Below, piece by piece: positions 16,157 through 24,485 of a DNA stretch of 64,000 bases. Source of the DNA: Caballeronia jiangsuensis. GTDB taxonomy: Bacteria; Pseudomonadota; Gammaproteobacteria; Burkholderiales; Burkholderiaceae. Numbering within the stretch: the first letter of the stretch is position 1; every line of letters starts with the position of its first letter. Under the pieces are notes generated by a model that was given only the letters and a program-made list of their open reading frames with translations, made no database searches and was not told where the DNA came from. Both the position numbers and the translations under genes were made by a program. The stretch covers positions 186,001 through 250,000 of the forward strand of contig JFHF01000004.1 in NCBI GenBank assembly GCA_000648925.1, written 5' to 3'.

Positions 16157-16375
16157 ATGGCATCCATTCAGAGTTATCACGGTTATGCGGTACAAGCGAC
16201 CGCACACCGCCTGCCGGACCGGACGTTTTCGGCAAACGTGTCTGTAGACCGTAAAAATATTCGTTCTTCCGAATCGCAGTACACCTTTTATTCCGTCGGC
16301 TATTTCTCGAAAGAAGTCGAGGCCATCGCTTACGCGCATCGCTGGGCGAAGGACTGGATCGACACCCGGGGATAG
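16157..16375 (+). CDS. Small hypothetical protein, 72 aa
   Basis: A 72-aa soluble protein, no signal peptide. The pattern YTFYSVGYFSKEVEAIAYAH followed by RWAKDWID is a beta strand plus amphipathic helix. The same layout (two or three strands, then A-x-x-A-x-x-W-A-x-x-W) appears in the 72-aa protein at 19613-19831, so the two may be distant paralogues. The start codon lacks a clear Shine-Dalgarno sequence and sits behind an A-rich stretch. I do not know the family's function; the location beside cspA suggests a stress role. Confidence 0.65.
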   Translation: MASIQSYHGYAVQATAHRLPDRTFSANVSVDRKNIRSSESQYTFYSVGYFSKEVEAIAYAHRWAKDWIDTRG

Positions 16376-16595
16376 TGCATGACCGAGGCGCAAGCGCATC
16401 GCGACCCGTCTCCTTCACGTTGCCCGAAATGCCTTGACCGCTTCGGGCGAGGTGCGTATCGTCAATTCATGCTTTAGGCGGTATTCGATCCGCATCTTCC
16501 CGGCGACCGCCGCGCCTGAAGCGACGCATGTTTTTAAGCGGTCGCGTGGACAACGGTGACGCTGCAAAATTTCGCGTCACCAGGACACCACGGCA

Positions 16596-17597
16596 ATGCA
16601 TACGACCGAGTTCTATCGCAGCTCGAACGGTGACAGATGGCTCCTCTGCGACGGCGCAAATGCCGTCGTCCGGCACGTGCCAAACGCGGCGTCCGGCGGT
16701 TCTGGTTCGGACAAGCCTGTCGCGGAGTTCCTGTCGGAAAACAGCCTGCAAGATCAATTTCCGCAGCACGACGCGTTGCGAATCTTCCTCGCAAGAAACA
16801 GCACCAATCCGAATTTGCCCGACGAGCCCGACGCCGCGCGCAAGCCCACGGTCGAAGCCCTCTTGCTCACGGCCGTGCGGGTGCGCACGTTCGTGCAAGC
16901 ACGTCATCTCACCAACGCGAGCGGCTTTTTCTTCGCGCGCGGAGAGCGCCTCTTTCTCGTCACGAGCCGTCATGTACTGGTCGATGCGGCCAGCCAGCAT
17001 TTCCCCGATCGCATCGAAATCGAGCTGCACGTGGATCGTGACAATCTGGGCGCGTCGGCGTGGGCGTCGCTGCCGCTATACGATGCCGGCATGAGCCTGT
17101 GGCGTCAGGCATCGGATACGGGCGGCGAGATCGATGTCGCCGTGCTCGAAGTGCCCCGCCATCAGTTGCCGCTCACTGCCGTGTTCGCCGCGTTTCGTCC
17201 CGAACATCTGCCCGCATCCAGCGACGCCATGCCGATCGGCGCTTCCGTGCTGATCGTCGGCTTTCCGCTGGGCTTTCACGACTCGCTGCATCATCTGCCG
17301 GTGGTAAGGCAAGGCATCATCGCGTCCGCGTTCGGGCTGCGGTTTCAGGGCAAGGGCTGCTTCATCACCGATGCGCGCACGCACCGTGGCACGAGCGGCG
17401 CGCCCGTCGTGATAAGCCGTCATCCGGCCGATGAAAGCGGCGCGTCGTGCGCGCTTCCGTGGCGGCTGCTCGGCATTCATTCATCGACCATCGACATGAC
17501 CACGCGCGATCTGCACGTGGACGAATCGCTCGGCCTCAACAGCGCCTGGTACGCCGATGTCCTCATGAGCCTCACTGAAGACCGACTCGATCAGTGA
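16596..17597 (+). CDS. Trypsin-like serine protease with fused N-terminal small domain
   Basis: A 333-aa protein. Residues ~105-325 form a trypsin/HtrA-like fold with His126 (VTSRHVL), Asp180 (EIDVAVLEV) and Ser267 (RGTSGAPVV), a complete triad. The first ~70 residues ([32 protein letters not shown]) match the pattern I know from small free-standing proteins of Burkholderia and rhizobia, here joined in one frame to the protease. No signal peptide or transmembrane segment is evident, so it is probably cytoplasmic. It overlaps the convergent sigma-factor gene by 7 bp. Confidence 0.8.
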   Translation: MHTTEFYRSSNGDRWLLCDGANAVVRHVPNAASGGSGSDKPVAEFLSENSLQDQFPQHDALRIFLARNSTNPNLPDEPDAARKPTVEALLLTAVRVRTFVQARHLTNASGFFFARGERLFLVTSRHVLVDAASQHFPDRIEIELHVDRDNLGASAWASLPLYDAGMSLWRQASDTGGEIDVAVLEVPRHQLPLTAVFAAFRPEHLPASSDAMPIGASVLIVGFPLGFHDSLHHLPVVRQGIIASAFGLRFQGKGCFITDARTHRGTSGAPVVISRHPADESGASCALPWRLLGIHSSTIDMTTRDLHVDESLGLNSAWYADVLMSLTEDRLDQ

Positions 17598-19513
17598 TCG
17601 AGAAACGAGCGCAGTTTATCCGCGCGTCGCGGATGCATCAGTTTGCGGATGGCCTGACTCTCGATTTGCCGGATGCGTTCGCGCGACACGCCCAGATGCG
17701 TGCCTAGCTCGCCGAGCGTGAATTCGCTCAGCATGTCGATGCCGAAGCGCATGCGCAAAACGCGTGCTTCGCGCGGCGTGAGCGCGCTCAACGCATCGTC
17801 GATGGCAACGCGCAAGCTGGCGCGCACGACCGCATCGAGCGGCGATTCCGCGTTCGAATCCTCGATCAGGTCGCCGAGCGTGGCATCGGCGTCATCGTTC
17901 GCCGGTGTTTCGAGCGAGATCAGACGCATCGCCATTTTCTGAATGCTGCCGATGCGTGCCTCGGGCAACTCCATGCGCTCGGCCAGCACCGCGGGCTGCG
18001 CGGGCTTGCCGGTCTGCTGCAGAATCTCGCTTGAAATGCGGTTGAGCTTGTTGATCGTCTCGACCATATGCACCGGCACGCGAATCGTGCGCGCCTGGTC
18101 CGCGACGGCGCGCGTGACCGCCTGACGAACCCACCACGTCGCGTACGTCGAGAATTTCCAGCCGCGCCTGTATTCGAACTTGTCGACGGCCTTCATCAAA
18201 CCGATGTTGCCCTCTTGAACGAGGTCGAGAAAGTGAACGCCGCGATTCACATATTTCTTGGCGATCGAGATCACGAGGCGCAGATTGGCTTCGATCATCT
18301 CGTTCTTCGCGTGCCGCATGCGGGATTCGGCCGCGAGCAGTTGCCGGCCGATTTGCTTCAAGCGCTGAACCGGCATCGCGGCGTGCCGTTCGAGATCGAT
18401 CAGACGGCATTGCTCGGCCTGAATGGCGGGCAGGCTGCGTTCCAGCGATGCACCATAGTCGCGCGATGTCGCGGCAGTTGTCGTGGTCCAGTCGAGATCG
18501 GTCTCGTGACCCGGAAACGATGCGATGAACTGCTCGCGCGGCATGCCACAACGGTCGATGGCAATACTGGAAATTCGCCGCTCGATCTGACGCACGTGCA
18601 CCAGCCGCTGCTGGATGTCGTTGCAGGCGCGGTCCACCGTGCGGGTCGTGAAGCGCACGCGCGCCAGTTCTTTTCGAATGGTGTCGTGAGCGCCCGGAAC
18701 GCTAGTTGTGCCCGCCTCACGCAATTGATCGATGCATTCTTCCACCCGCGCGAAGAGCGCGAGTGCGTCGTCCTTGAGTTGCGTCAGCCGCAAGCGGTTC
18801 GCTTCGTCCTCGGCTTCGGGATCGCGTTCGTCGTCGGCACGCTCGGGTTTGTCGATCTCCGATGGCATCGCCTTGTCGTCGATACCGTCGATCAGTTCGT
18901 CGATGCCAAGCTCGTTCTCCGCGACCTGCCGCGCGCTCGCGAGGATCATCGAGATGGTGGGCGGAGAGGCCGCGATGGCCTGAATCATCTCGTTGATACT
19001 CGCTTCGATCCGCTGCGCAATCTTCACTTCGGCCGCGCGCGTCAGCAGTTGCTTCGCGCCCATCTCGCGCATGTACATGCGCACGGGATCGGTGGTGCGG
19101 CCGAATTCGGCATCGACAGTCGAGAGCGCGACTTCGGCGTCTTCTTCCGACTGATCATCGAGCGCGACGACCTGGACTGCGTCGTCGAGCAACAGCGTCT
19201 CGGTGTCGGGAACCTGTTCGTAGACCGCCACGCCCATTTCGAGGAACGTGCGCGAAACATCATCGAGCACGGACGGCTGCGCGAGATCGCCAGGCAGATG
19301 ATCGTTGATTTGCGCATGCGTGACGAAGCCTTGATCCCTGGCCACACGGATCAACGCGCGTACCGCACGCTGCTGTTCGTCGGCGCGTCGCTGCCGGTCC
19401 GGTTGCGATGCGTCCGCAACGGCCGACTTGCCCTTTTTCGCCGTGACGACGCGGACGTTCTGCGCGTCCGGTTGCTGACTTTCAGTTGCTTCTTTTCGAC
19501 GGGAACCGGCCAT
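17591..19513 (-). CDS. RpoD-like sigma-70 factor, divergent paralogue
   Basis: A 640-aa group 1/2-type sigma factor. It has a region 1.1-like N-terminus, [13 protein letters not shown] (region 1.2), [16 protein letters not shown] with [16 protein letters not shown] (region 2), and [17 protein letters not shown] (region 4.2). Differences from the housekeeping protein are visible: [12 protein letters not shown] for GLQFLDLIQEGN, and [17 protein letters not shown] in region 4 where DMNTDHTLEEVGKQFDV is usual. ATG 19513 is supported by GGAGCGAGG directly upstream. The main rpoD is presumably elsewhere. Likely an alternative, stress-related RpoD; its promoter set is unknown. Confidence 0.9.
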   Translation of the reverse strand: MAGSRRKEATESQQPDAQNVRVVTAKKGKSAVADASQPDRQRRADEQQRAVRALIRVARDQGFVTHAQINDHLPGDLAQPSVLDDVSRTFLEMGVAVYEQVPDTETLLLDDAVQVVALDDQSEEDAEVALSTVDAEFGRTTDPVRMYMREMGAKQLLTRAAEVKIAQRIEASINEMIQAIAASPPTISMILASARQVAENELGIDELIDGIDDKAMPSEIDKPERADDERDPEAEDEANRLRLTQLKDDALALFARVEECIDQLREAGTTSVPGAHDTIRKELARVRFTTRTVDRACNDIQQRLVHVRQIERRISSIAIDRCGMPREQFIASFPGHETDLDWTTTTAATSRDYGASLERSLPAIQAEQCRLIDLERHAAMPVQRLKQIGRQLLAAESRMRHAKNEMIEANLRLVISIAKKYVNRGVHFLDLVQEGNIGLMKAVDKFEYRRGWKFSTYATWWVRQAVTRAVADQARTIRVPVHMVETINKLNRISSEILQQTGKPAQPAVLAERMELPEARIGSIQKMAMRLISLETPANDDADATLGDLIEDSNAESPLDAVVRASLRVAIDDALSALTPREARVLRMRFGIDMLSEFTLGELGTHLGVSRERIRQIESQAIRKLMHPRRADKLRSFLDH

Positions 19514-19612
19514 CCTCGCTCCACAATCAGCTTCTTTTGCCAATGTGAGACGTTAGGAGGCGCGGCGGCCTGCGCAGACGAAATCACGGCATGTCAATCT
19601 ACCGAGGTCGAT

Positions 19613-19831
19613 TCAACCGAACCGCACTTCAAGCCACTGGCGCGCCCAGTTCGCCGCGAACGCGACGGCATCGTCACGGCGGTCGAAGCCGGCAAGGTCG
19701 CCGCTGACGAAGACATCCATTACGCTGCCGTCCGCACGGTCGGCGCAGATGCGCGCATGCGCCATATATTCGCCGTCGGCCCGGCGCGGCGTCGGATCGA
19801 TGCGAATGTTGCGGGTATCGGCTTGCATCAT
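19613..19831 (-). CDS. Small hypothetical protein, 72 aa
   Basis: A 72-aa protein starting MMQADTRNIRIDPTPRRADG and ending AFAANWARQWLEVRFG. The start 19831 (or 19828) follows a strong AAGGGGAAGC ribosome site. The fold pattern (strands, then a helix with two Trp spaced four residues apart) resembles the protein at 16157-16375. It lies between the sigma factor and another small gene on the same strand and may be co-transcribed with either. Function not recognised. Confidence 0.7.
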   Translation of the reverse strand: MMQADTRNIRIDPTPRRADGEYMAHARICADRADGSVMDVFVSGDLAGFDRRDDAVAFAANWARQWLEVRFG

Positions 19832-19892
19832 GCTTCCCCTTGCCGTTTGCGACGGCAGGTCATCGTCGGCGCTGCGAAGCGTGCTCACAGCG

Positions 19893-20174
19893 CTAGTCAA
19901 GGAACGTCCGCGCCTGCGGGCACTTGTCGATCATCTGCTCGGCGTATGCGATCGATGCGCGACGCGCGTCGCCGGCGCTCTGAAACGGCTCGCCCGCGCT
20001 GATCTTGAATACACGGCTGCGCGATATACCCATTTCCGCCGACGGTTCCTGAATACGCACGGCAGCATCGAATCCATCGTCCTGGCTGTATGCGTGACTG
20101 GCGCCGGCCGGCCGATGGGAAAAGACGAGCGGGCATATTTCCAGGCCACGATATAGGCGGTTTTCGACTGTCAT
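19893..20174 (-). CDS. Small hypothetical protein, 93 aa
   Basis: A 93-aa protein starting MTVENRLYRGLEICPLVF. The conserved-looking core GFDAAVRIQEP, SRSRVFKI and GDARRASIAYAEQMID recalls an uncharacterised small protein family that I have seen often in Burkholderiaceae. No signal peptide or metal motif. The start at 20174 is the first Met that keeps the conserved LYRGLEI segment near the N-terminus. It lies 61 bp upstream of the 72-aa gene. Function unknown. Confidence 0.65.
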   Translation of the reverse strand: MTVENRLYRGLEICPLVFSHRPAGASHAYSQDDGFDAAVRIQEPSAEMGISRSRVFKISAGEPFQSAGDARRASIAYAEQMIDKCPQARTFLD

Positions 20175-20649
20175 CAAATGATCTCGGACCGCGCACAGGC
20201 GGCAGTGTAGTAAGGGGGCGTAGAGCAGTATCGGCAAGGTGACACGATCGACCGCGTTGCACGGTCTCCGATCTGAGGCTGATCCCGTTCGGGGCCGGCG
20301 CTTGAGCGCTATCGGATGCTACGAATTGATTGCCACTCGCTGGATTCATCCATCCTACGCGGTTTAGGGATTTTGTATAGCGAAATTTTTACGAATTAAA
20401 CGGATGCCGCCGGCGTCTCTTCAAGACGAAACAGGCAAGCACGCCGCGAAAGTCCTTTCCACCCGACTCGACCCGCTACTGAGCGGATGACGCTTATTTT
20501 CGCCACGCCTTGCACGCGGAATGAACTCGTTATGCGATCGCCTGCCAAATCGATGAAGTCAGGTACATGCGTTGCGTCCGTTTGTCCATTAGCACGCTTG
20601 CCGGGCGCATCGCGCACTTCAACGCTTCGCCAATGATATCGAGGCACGC
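20175..20649. other. Intergenic region without a convincing gene
   Basis: 475 bp between two divergent small genes. An AT-rich island at ~20365-20402 (GGGATTTTGTATAGCG and AAATTTTTACG) probably contains promoter elements. An 83-codon open frame on the minus strand (20396-20647) has no recognisable family, no ribosome site and Arg-rich composition typical of a GC-driven frame, so I do not call it. Confidence 0.5.
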
Positions 20650-20913
20650 ATGAAAGTCGGCATCATCACACACGTGAATTGCCCTTGCGGGCATCGCGGC
20701 TCGATTGTGGAACGCATCTACGACGACGGACAGTCACACTGGTATCGGGCCACGCTGGAAGGCCTGTCGGACACTGGTCACTACCAAGGCGCCGACCGCC
20801 TCTTCGCCGATAACACGCCTGCATGTGAAGCGTGTGGCCGGTCGCTGTCTCCGGAAGATGTCGATTCGAGCGAGTTCATGACGCGGCAGATTCGCAGGTA
20901 CGCGGAAGTCTGA
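20650..20913 (+). CDS. Small putative zinc-ribbon protein, 87 aa
   Basis: An 87-aa protein with CPCGHRG near residue 11 and CEACG near residue 59. The two CxC/CxxC-type pairs could form one zinc ribbon. The sequence between them (ERIYDDGQSHWYRATLEGL) is polar. No membrane segment. GAGGCACGC precedes the ATG. The gene stands alone, convergent with the TetR gene. Function unknown. Confidence 0.65.
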   Translation: MKVGIITHVNCPCGHRGSIVERIYDDGQSHWYRATLEGLSDTGHYQGADRLFADNTPACEACGRSLSPEDVDSSEFMTRQIRRYAEV

Positions 20914-20950
20914 TTTACTTCGGATTCCGAATTCTTGTGCGATCCGGGCG

Positions 20951-21616
20951 TCACTTGACAACCGCCGCCTCCACCGCCGCCAGATACGCGGCCAGCGCCC
21001 GCTTGACTTCGCGCAGATAGCGGCGCGCCAACTGCACGTCGCCCATCGATGGACGCAACTTGACGGCCAGCGCGCCGCCCGCGAGCGCATGGAGCATCTC
21101 CACGTAAAGTTCGCGCTCGGACGCTTTCACGCCGGGCATGCGTGCATCGATCACCTTTCTCATCATGCCGGACTTGCGCTTCTTTTTCGCTTCGTCGTGC
21201 GGCATGACCGACATCAAAATCAGAAAGTCGGTCTTGCACTCGAAGTATTCGATATGCGGCGTCATGATGCGATCGATCACCGCTTCCGCCGATAACCCCC
21301 GCCACGTCTCGCTATCGATCCGTCCGAGCTCGTCTTCGAGTTCGTCGAGCGCCGCCGCGTGACGATCCCACAGCGCGGCGAGCAGGCTGTCGCGATCCGG
21401 AAAGAAGTGATACATCGAGCCGATCGGCGTCTGGGCGCGTCGGGCGACGCCGTGCATCGTCACGCCCTCAAGACCTTTTTCCACGATCAGCTCGGCGGTC
21501 GCGTCGAGCACGGCCTCGATGCGCGCCCGCCCGCGCGCCTGTAGCGGCGAACGCGCGGTGCTGCCGCGCTCCTGATCTTGCAACTCGCTTTCGTTGTCGG
21601 TGCGAGGCTTTTTCAT
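20951..21616 (-). CDS. TetR-family repressor of the adjacent efflux operon
   Basis: A 221-aa TetR-type regulator. The helix-turn-helix lies in the first ~90 residues (ATAELIVEKGLEGVTMHGVA, then TPIGSMYHFFPDRDSLLAAL), and an alpha-helical ligand domain follows. ATG 21616 is chosen because AGGAGAGACG lies just before it. The gene is divergent from a three-gene efflux operon, and two near-identical palindromes lie in the shared promoter region. Repression of both transcription units, relieved by an efflux substrate, is the expected arrangement. Confidence 0.9.
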   Translation of the reverse strand: MKKPRTDNESELQDQERGSTARSPLQARGRARIEAVLDATAELIVEKGLEGVTMHGVARRAQTPIGSMYHFFPDRDSLLAALWDRHAAALDELEDELGRIDSETWRGLSAEAVIDRIMTPHIEYFECKTDFLILMSVMPHDEAKKKRKSGMMRKVIDARMPGVKASERELYVEMLHALAGGALAVKLRPSMGDVQLARRYLREVKRALAAYLAAVEAAVVK

Positions 21617-21639
21617 CGTCTCTCCTGGCACGGGCGAAA

Positions 21640-21657
21640 CTAGACGCGATCGTCTAG
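21640..21657. promoter_or_regulatory. TetR operator 1
   Basis: CTAGACGCGATCGTCTAG is an inverted repeat of 7-bp arms CTAGACG/CGTCTAG with a 4-bp spacer. It lies 24 bp upstream of the TetR start codon. The second copy is centred 29 bp further on. Confidence 0.85.
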
Positions 21658-21668
21658 ATTCGTGCATA

Positions 21669-21686
21669 CTAGACGACATCGTCTAG
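21669..21686. promoter_or_regulatory. TetR operator 2
   Basis: CTAGACGACATCGTCTAG has the same 7-bp arms and a 4-bp spacer, flanked by A and T that extend the symmetry by one base. Together with operator 1 it would cover the promoters of both the repressor and the efflux operon. Confidence 0.85.
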
Positions 21687-21795
21687 TTTGGCGAGCGCGC
21701 CGCGTGTATCGAACATGCAGCAAACGCGCTCACCGTCTCGTATTCATCGAAGACTACCGCACGCAGGCGGTAGCGCAAGCAATTCCGGAGAAATC

Positions 21796-22923
21796 ATGTC
21801 AGTCACAGCGCCCACGCACGGCGGCCAACCCACTGACGCCGCCCAAGGCAAAACATCACGCAAGCGCGTGCTGATCGCGATCGGCATCGTCGCGGTCGTC
21901 GTCGGCGTTGCGTGGGGCCTGCGCTGGTGGACTGTCGGCCGCTTCGTCGAAACCACCGACGACGCCTATCTCAAGGCCGACAGCGTGACCATCGCGCCCA
22001 AGGTGAGCGGCTACATCACGGAAGTGCTGGTCGAAGACAATCAGTCCGTCGCGGCGGGCGCGCCGCTCGCGCGCCTCGATACGCGGCAGTATCAGGCATC
22101 GCTCGATCAGGCGAAAGCGACGCTCGACGCGCGCGCCGCCGATATCCAGCGCGCGGAAGCCGAGTTGAAGCAGCAGCACGCGAACGCCGAACAGGCGAAG
22201 GCGCAGGCCGACGTGTCGCGCGTGAGTCTCGCGCACGCGGAGGACGACGTGACGCGCTATCGTCCGCTCGTCGCGACCGGCGCGGAAACCGCCGAGCGCC
22301 TCGCAAGTCTCGTGTCGACGCGCGATCAGGCGCGCGCCACGCTCGCCGCGAATCTCGCTGCCGCGCGCTCCGCCACGATGCAGATCGGCGCGACCGAAGC
22401 GCAGATCGCGCAGGCCCGCGCGCAGATGGAAGCGGCGCAGGCGCAGCTCAACCAGTCGAAGCTCGATCTCGACGACACGACGCTCGTGAGTCCGGTCGCG
22501 GGCCGCGTGGGCGACCGCACGATCCGCGTCGGCCAGTACGTGCAGCCCGGCACGCGGTTGATGACGGTCGTGCCGGTCCAGTCGCTGTATCTCGAAGCGA
22601 ACTTCAAGGAAACGCAGGTGGGCCGCATGCGTATCGGCCAGCCGGCGACGCTGCACGTCGATGCGCTCAAGGGCACGGATCTGCACGGCGTCGTCGAGAG
22701 CTTCGCGCCCGGCACCGGTGCGCAGTTCGCGTTGCTGCCGCCCGAGAACGCAACCGGCAACTTCACGAAGATCGTGCAGCGCGTGCCGGTGCGCATTCGC
22801 GTCGATACCGGTCCGGAAACGCGCAAGGTGCTGCTGCCGGGATTGTCGGTGACGGTCGATGTCGATACGAAAGCCGCCACCGACGACAGCAAGCGCGTCG
22901 CCGCCGAGAATCGCCATGACTGA
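21796..22923 (+). CDS. EmrA/HlyD-type membrane fusion protein
   Basis: A 375-aa periplasmic adaptor. One N-terminal transmembrane helix (VLIAIGIVAVVVGVAWGL) is followed by the barrel-sandwich start TTDDAYLKADSVTIAPKVSG. A long coiled coil of Ala/Gln/Arg-rich heptads comes next, then the second lipoyl half (VSPVAGRVGDRTIRVGQYVQ). The ATG 21796 start follows CCGGAGAAATC. Its stop overlaps the start of the next gene. It links the MFS pump to the outer-membrane channel encoded two genes on. Confidence 0.92.
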   Translation: MSVTAPTHGGQPTDAAQGKTSRKRVLIAIGIVAVVVGVAWGLRWWTVGRFVETTDDAYLKADSVTIAPKVSGYITEVLVEDNQSVAAGAPLARLDTRQYQASLDQAKATLDARAADIQRAEAELKQQHANAEQAKAQADVSRVSLAHAEDDVTRYRPLVATGAETAERLASLVSTRDQARATLAANLAAARSATMQIGATEAQIAQARAQMEAAQAQLNQSKLDLDDTTLVSPVAGRVGDRTIRVGQYVQPGTRLMTVVPVQSLYLEANFKETQVGRMRIGQPATLHVDALKGTDLHGVVESFAPGTGAQFALLPPENATGNFTKIVQRVPVRIRVDTGPETRKVLLPGLSVTVDVDTKAATDDSKRVAAENRHD

Positions 22924-24481
22924 AGCGCACGCACGCGCGAGCGCCGTCGACTGGATCGCGGTCACGGCCGGCGCGCTCGGCGCGCTGATGGCGACGCTCG
23001 ATATCTCCATCACCAACTCCGCACTGCCGCAGATCCAGGGCGAGATCGGCGCGACCGGCACCGAAGGCACCTGGATCTCGACCGGCTACCTGATGTCGGA
23101 AATCGTGATGATCCCGCTCGCCGCATGGCTCACGCGCGTATTCGGCCTGCGCAATTTCCTGCTCGGCAACGCGGTGCTGTTCACGCTGTTCTCGGTGATG
23201 TGCGGCCTCTCCACCTCGTTGCCGATGATGGTCGCGGGCCGCATCGGCCAGGGCTTCACCGGCGGCGCGATGATCCCGACCGCGCAGACCATCATCCGCA
23301 CGCGGCTGCCGCGCGAGCAGATGCCGGTCGGCATGACGATCTTCGGTCTGATCGTGCTGCTCGGGCCGCTGCTCGGCCCCGTGCTCGGCGGCTGGCTCGC
23401 GGAGAATATCTCGTGGTCGTGGTGCTTCTTCGTGAACGTGCCGGTGGGCATCGCGCTCGTCGCGCTGCTCATCACCGGGCTGCCCGCCGAAAAGTCGCAC
23501 TGGGAGGCGTTTCTGAAAGCCGACTGGATCGGCATCGCGGGACTGGCGATCGGTCTGAGTTCGCTCACCGTCGTGCTGGAAGAAGGCCAGCGCAACCAAT
23601 GGTTCGAATCGGGCGAGATCGTGATGCTCACCTGCGTCACCGCGTTCGGCTTCCTGCTCATTGCGCTCTCGCAGTTCGTCGCGAAGAAGCCGATCGTGCG
23701 GCTCTCGCTGCTACGCAATCCGCGCTATGCGAGCGTGATCCTGATCGTGTTCGCCGTCGGCGCGGGGCTTTATTGCGTGTCGTTTTTGCTGCCGCAGTTC
23801 CTCAGCATCGTCGCGGGCTACAACGCGTTGCAGTCCGGCGCGATCATGCTCGTCTCGGGCGTGCCCGCGTTTCTCATCATGCCGGTGCTGCCGCGTCTGC
23901 TCGGCAAGGTGGATTTTCGCGTGCTCGTCATCACCGGTCTGCTGTTCTTCGCGGCGAGCTGCCTGCTCGATATTTCGCTGACCGCGCAGAGCGTCGGGCA
24001 CGATTTCTTCTGGTCGCAAATCCTGCGCGGCTTCGGCCAGATGCTCGCGATGATGCCGCTCAATCAGGCGTCGATGGCCGCGGTATCGCGCGAGGAATCC
24101 GGCGATGCCGCCGGCCTCTACAACATGGCGCGCAATCTCGGCGGCTCGGTGGGCCTCGCGATCCTCGGCACCGTGATCGATCGCCGCGACAACTTCCATA
24201 CGGCTGCGATCCGCGAATCGCTGACGGCCAACTCCGTGATCGGTCAGGAGCGCATGGCGGCGAGCGCCGCCAACTTCGCGGCGCAAGGCGGCGACATCGC
24301 CCACGCGAAGATGCAGGCGCTCGGCCAGTTATCGATGCAGATCGGCCAGCAGGCCATCGTCATGACCTACTCCGAAACCTTTTACGTGCTGGCCATCGCG
24401 CTGCTCGCGTGTCTGCCGCTCGCGCTTCTACTCAAGACGCCGCGCGCACAGGCCGGCGAGATGCCGTCCGCCGGCCACTGA
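22916..24481 (+). CDS. EmrB-type MFS drug exporter (DHA2, 14 TM)
   Basis: A 521-aa DHA2-family transporter. The N-terminal segment LMATLDISITNSALPQIQGE is the family hallmark, and about 14 hydrophobic helices follow. It starts at ATG 22916, overlapping the adaptor gene by 8 bp. It exports drugs or other amphiphiles using the proton gradient as part of an EmrAB-OMF complex. The substrate cannot be predicted from the sequence. Confidence 0.92.
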   Translation: MTEAHARASAVDWIAVTAGALGALMATLDISITNSALPQIQGEIGATGTEGTWISTGYLMSEIVMIPLAAWLTRVFGLRNFLLGNAVLFTLFSVMCGLSTSLPMMVAGRIGQGFTGGAMIPTAQTIIRTRLPREQMPVGMTIFGLIVLLGPLLGPVLGGWLAENISWSWCFFVNVPVGIALVALLITGLPAEKSHWEAFLKADWIGIAGLAIGLSSLTVVLEEGQRNQWFESGEIVMLTCVTAFGFLLIALSQFVAKKPIVRLSLLRNPRYASVILIVFAVGAGLYCVSFLLPQFLSIVAGYNALQSGAIMLVSGVPAFLIMPVLPRLLGKVDFRVLVITGLLFFAASCLLDISLTAQSVGHDFFWSQILRGFGQMLAMMPLNQASMAAVSREESGDAAGLYNMARNLGGSVGLAILGTVIDRRDNFHTAAIRESLTANSVIGQERMAASAANFAAQGGDIAHAKMQALGQLSMQIGQQAIVMTYSETFYVLAIALLACLPLALLLKTPRAQAGEMPSAGH

Positions 24482-24485
24482 TGTC

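Noticed and set aside
18068-20002. Long plus-strand open frame opposite the sigma factor gene
   Set aside because: Composition is Arg-rich with no family resemblance. The opposite strand encodes a full sigma-70 protein.
20396-20647. 83-codon minus-strand frame in the intergenic region
   Set aside because: No ribosome site, no recognisable motif, and codon use looks incidental.
20919-20931. TTCGGATTCCGAA palindrome between the small zinc-ribbon gene and the TetR gene
   Set aside because: It lies between two convergent stop codons without a U-tract, so neither operator nor terminator function is supported.
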